In this document: positions 6,088-6,909 of the stretch, one piece after another
How the letters are laid out: each line of letters starts with the position of its first letter
Numbering within the stretch: position 1 is the first letter of the stretch
From: Calditrichia bacterium
GTDB lineage: Bacteria; Calditrichota; Calditrichia; RBG-13-44-9; J042
Length of the DNA stretch: 6,909 nucleotides
Direction: 5' to 3'
Assembly (NCBI GenBank): GCA_030430345.1
Contig: JAUIFT010000140.1
Coordinates: forward strand, 1-6,909
Program-made: the position numbers and the translations under genes
Notes under the pieces: generated by a model
What the model saw: only the letters and a program-made list of their open reading frames with translations
What the model was told of the DNA's origin: nothing
Database searches by the model: none

Positions 6088-6615
6088 GTGAACACCTATA
6101 TTACCCTTTTACGTGGAATTAACGTCGGTGGTAAAAACATTTTGCCGATGAAGGAACTCGCTGCAATGCTGGAGACATTGGGCTGCGAAAATGTCCGGAC
6201 ATATATCCAGAGTGGCAATGTGGTTTTCCAGAGCCGTAAAGGACTGGCGGAAATTGAGGCTGCTGCCATCAGCAAAAAAATTATGGATAAAAAGGGTTTC
6301 GAGCCGCGAGTATTGTTGCTGGACGTAGCAACGTTTCAGGAAGCGATAAACAATAATCCATTTCCGACAGACAATGGTAAGATTTTACATTTTAACTTTC
6401 TTACATCGCCGGCAAATCAACCCGATCTGGATTTGCTTGAGGCTGTCAAAAAGGATACCGAGCAATTCCTGTTGAAAGATATGGTATTTTATGTCTATGC
6501 GCCGGATGGGATTGGCCGTTCGAAGCTGGCGACGGTTGTTGAAAAGGCGCTGGGCGTGCCCGCCACCGCTCGCAATTGGAATACCGTGAATAAACTTGCG
6601 AAGATGATAGCGTAA
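6088..6615 (+). CDS. DUF1697 family protein
   Basis: This encodes 175 residues starting with GTG. It matches the DUF1697 family closely and at its usual length. The hallmark N-terminus 'LLRGINVGGKNILPMKEL' (8-24) is followed by 'LGCENVRTYIQSGNVVF' (31-47), a mid region 'INNNPFPTDNGKILHFNFL' and the C-terminal 'YVYAPDGIGRSKL' (135-147) and 'ARNWNTVNKLAKM' (161-173). The last is the typical 'RNW-T--KL' end. The family is a widespread cytosolic alpha/beta protein of unknown biochemical function, so no role is proposed. A weak promoter-like pair (TTGCAT 5994-5999, TAATTT 6017-6022 with a preceding TG) could drive it. It has its own likely terminator and no operon partner in the window. Confidence 0.95.
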   Translation: MNTYITLLRGINVGGKNILPMKELAAMLETLGCENVRTYIQSGNVVFQSRKGLAEIEAAAISKKIMDKKGFEPRVLLLDVATFQEAINNNPFPTDNGKILHFNFLTSPANQPDLDLLEAVKKDTEQFLLKDMVFYVYAPDGIGRSKLATVVEKALGVPATARNWNTVNKLAKMIA

Positions 6616-6626
6616 ACCTGTTACCC

Positions 6627-6654
6627 GCCCTGGACTGACGTCCTGGGCTATTTT
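6627..6654 (+). terminator. Likely terminator of the DUF1697 gene, palindrome-derived
   Basis: GCCC-T-GGAC (6627-6635) pairs with GTCC-T-GGGC (6640-6648) with one T/T mismatch and a TGAC loop, and is followed by TATTTT (6649-6654). It starts 11 bases after the stop codon. Its sequence resembles the 'CCTGGgCTgACGcCCtGGGCTA' palindromes common in several environmental bacterial genomes (recalled), so it may be a dispersed repeat acting as a terminator. Confidence 0.55.
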
Positions 6655-6672
6655 AGGGCGCCCTTAGCGGGC
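6655..6672. repeat. Overlapping palindromes after the terminator
   Basis: AGGGCGCCCT (6655-6664) is a perfect palindrome. Its second half also pairs as GCCC (6660-6663) with GGGC (6669-6672) across TTAGC. The GGGC/GCCC blocks can also pair with the arms of the preceding hairpin, giving alternative folds. Confidence 0.45.
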
Positions 6673-6728
6673 TGATGTTAAGTTGAGATGTGTTAAGCTT
6701 TGAAAATGGATACTTATAAAAGAGCAAC

Positions 6729-6766
6729 CTTCATTCATCCTGAGCCTGTCAAAGGGTGAATGGAAG
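6729..6766. repeat. Dispersed imperfect palindrome of the CATCCTGAGCCTGTC type
   Basis: The core ATTCATCCT (6733-6741) pairs with AGGGTGAAT (6753-6761), with one G-T wobble, around the loop GAGCCTGTCAA. Flanking CTTC (6729-6732) and GAAG (6763-6766) extend it after a one-base slip. The core, read on the other strand as CCCTTTGACAGGCTCAGGATGA, is a close variant of a repeat (CCTTCGACAGGCTCAGG-type) that I recall from many unrelated bacterial genomes. Confidence 0.7.
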
Positions 6767-6838
6767 TAAATGCTTTTTTAATTTTTAGGTTCTCTGACAT
6801 ATTTTGTGATCAAGTATTATTAGTAAAACCTTAAGTGT

Positions 6839-6895
6839 AACCCTTCCAGGGTTAAAACCTGTAACCGCTTTGCGGTAAAAATACGCCGAAGGCGT
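6839..6895. repeat. Three consecutive three-base-loop mini-hairpins
   Basis: AACCCT-TCC-AGGGTT (6839-6853), ACCGC-TTT-GCGGT (6864-6876) and ACGCC-GAA-GGCGT (6883-6895) are perfect inverted repeats, each with a three-base loop, centred 24 and 19 bases apart in AT-rich spacers. The final AACC (6906-6909) could be the start of another copy of the first unit, so the array may continue past the window. Confidence 0.7.
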
Positions 6896-6909
6896 TGCAT
6901 ATCTCAACC

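Noticed and set aside
6683..6720. TTGAGA and TATAAA as a promoter in the terminal non-coding region
   Set aside because: The spacing is 26 bases and no downstream gene is visible in the window.
6839..6895. CRISPR array
   Set aside because: The three hairpins differ in sequence and the spacers are only about 6-11 bases, so there are no repeated identical units.

Overview
The window reads as chromosomal DNA of a Gram-negative environmental bacterium with moderate GC. It carries exported proteins with signal peptides, FecR-type periplasmic proteins, a CHASE2 receptor and long secreted beta-sandwich proteins. Clear Shine-Dalgarno sites (AGGAGA, GAGGAGA, GGAGG, AGGAG) sit before most starts, which argues against typical Bacteroidota. 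The mix of a STAND ATPase, CARDB and FecR domains and short palindromic intergenic repeats would fit a KSB1/Calditrichota-like or similarly deep-branching lineage, but the sequence alone does not settle taxonomy.

Left part (1-4326): the 3' part of a large plus-strand gene encodes the C-terminal half of an nSTAND-type ATPase, a transmembrane helix, an extracytoplasmic CHASE2 sensor domain and further membrane helices. Facing it is a minus-strand pair, probably one operon: a FecR-domain exported protein (3529-4326), then, 34 bp downstream, a long exported protein with a CARDB domain and YfaP/DUF2135-like beta-sandwich repeats (1848-3494). The last 30 bp of this second gene overlap the end of the CHASE2 gene tail to tail. 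Together these look like one envelope-signalling module: two exported proteins outside the inner membrane, a CHASE2 sensor facing them, and a cytoplasmic STAND switch whose N-terminal part is off the window.

Middle (4327-5314): a 317-bp divergent intergenic region has a candidate promoter in each direction and a 15-bp palindrome. It is followed by a plus-strand gene for a cytosolic protein I do not recognise (4644-5201) and a strong bidirectional terminator.

Right part (5315-6909): a secreted SnoaL-like protein on the minus strand with a good sigma70-like promoter, then a plus-strand DUF1697 gene starting with GTG. The last 294 bp hold no gene. They contain a terminator-like hairpin, further palindromes, a copy of the widespread CATCCTGAGCCTGTC-type repeat, and three successive mini-hairpins with three-base loops. 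This is a patch of accumulated small palindromic repeats that may continue beyond the edge.
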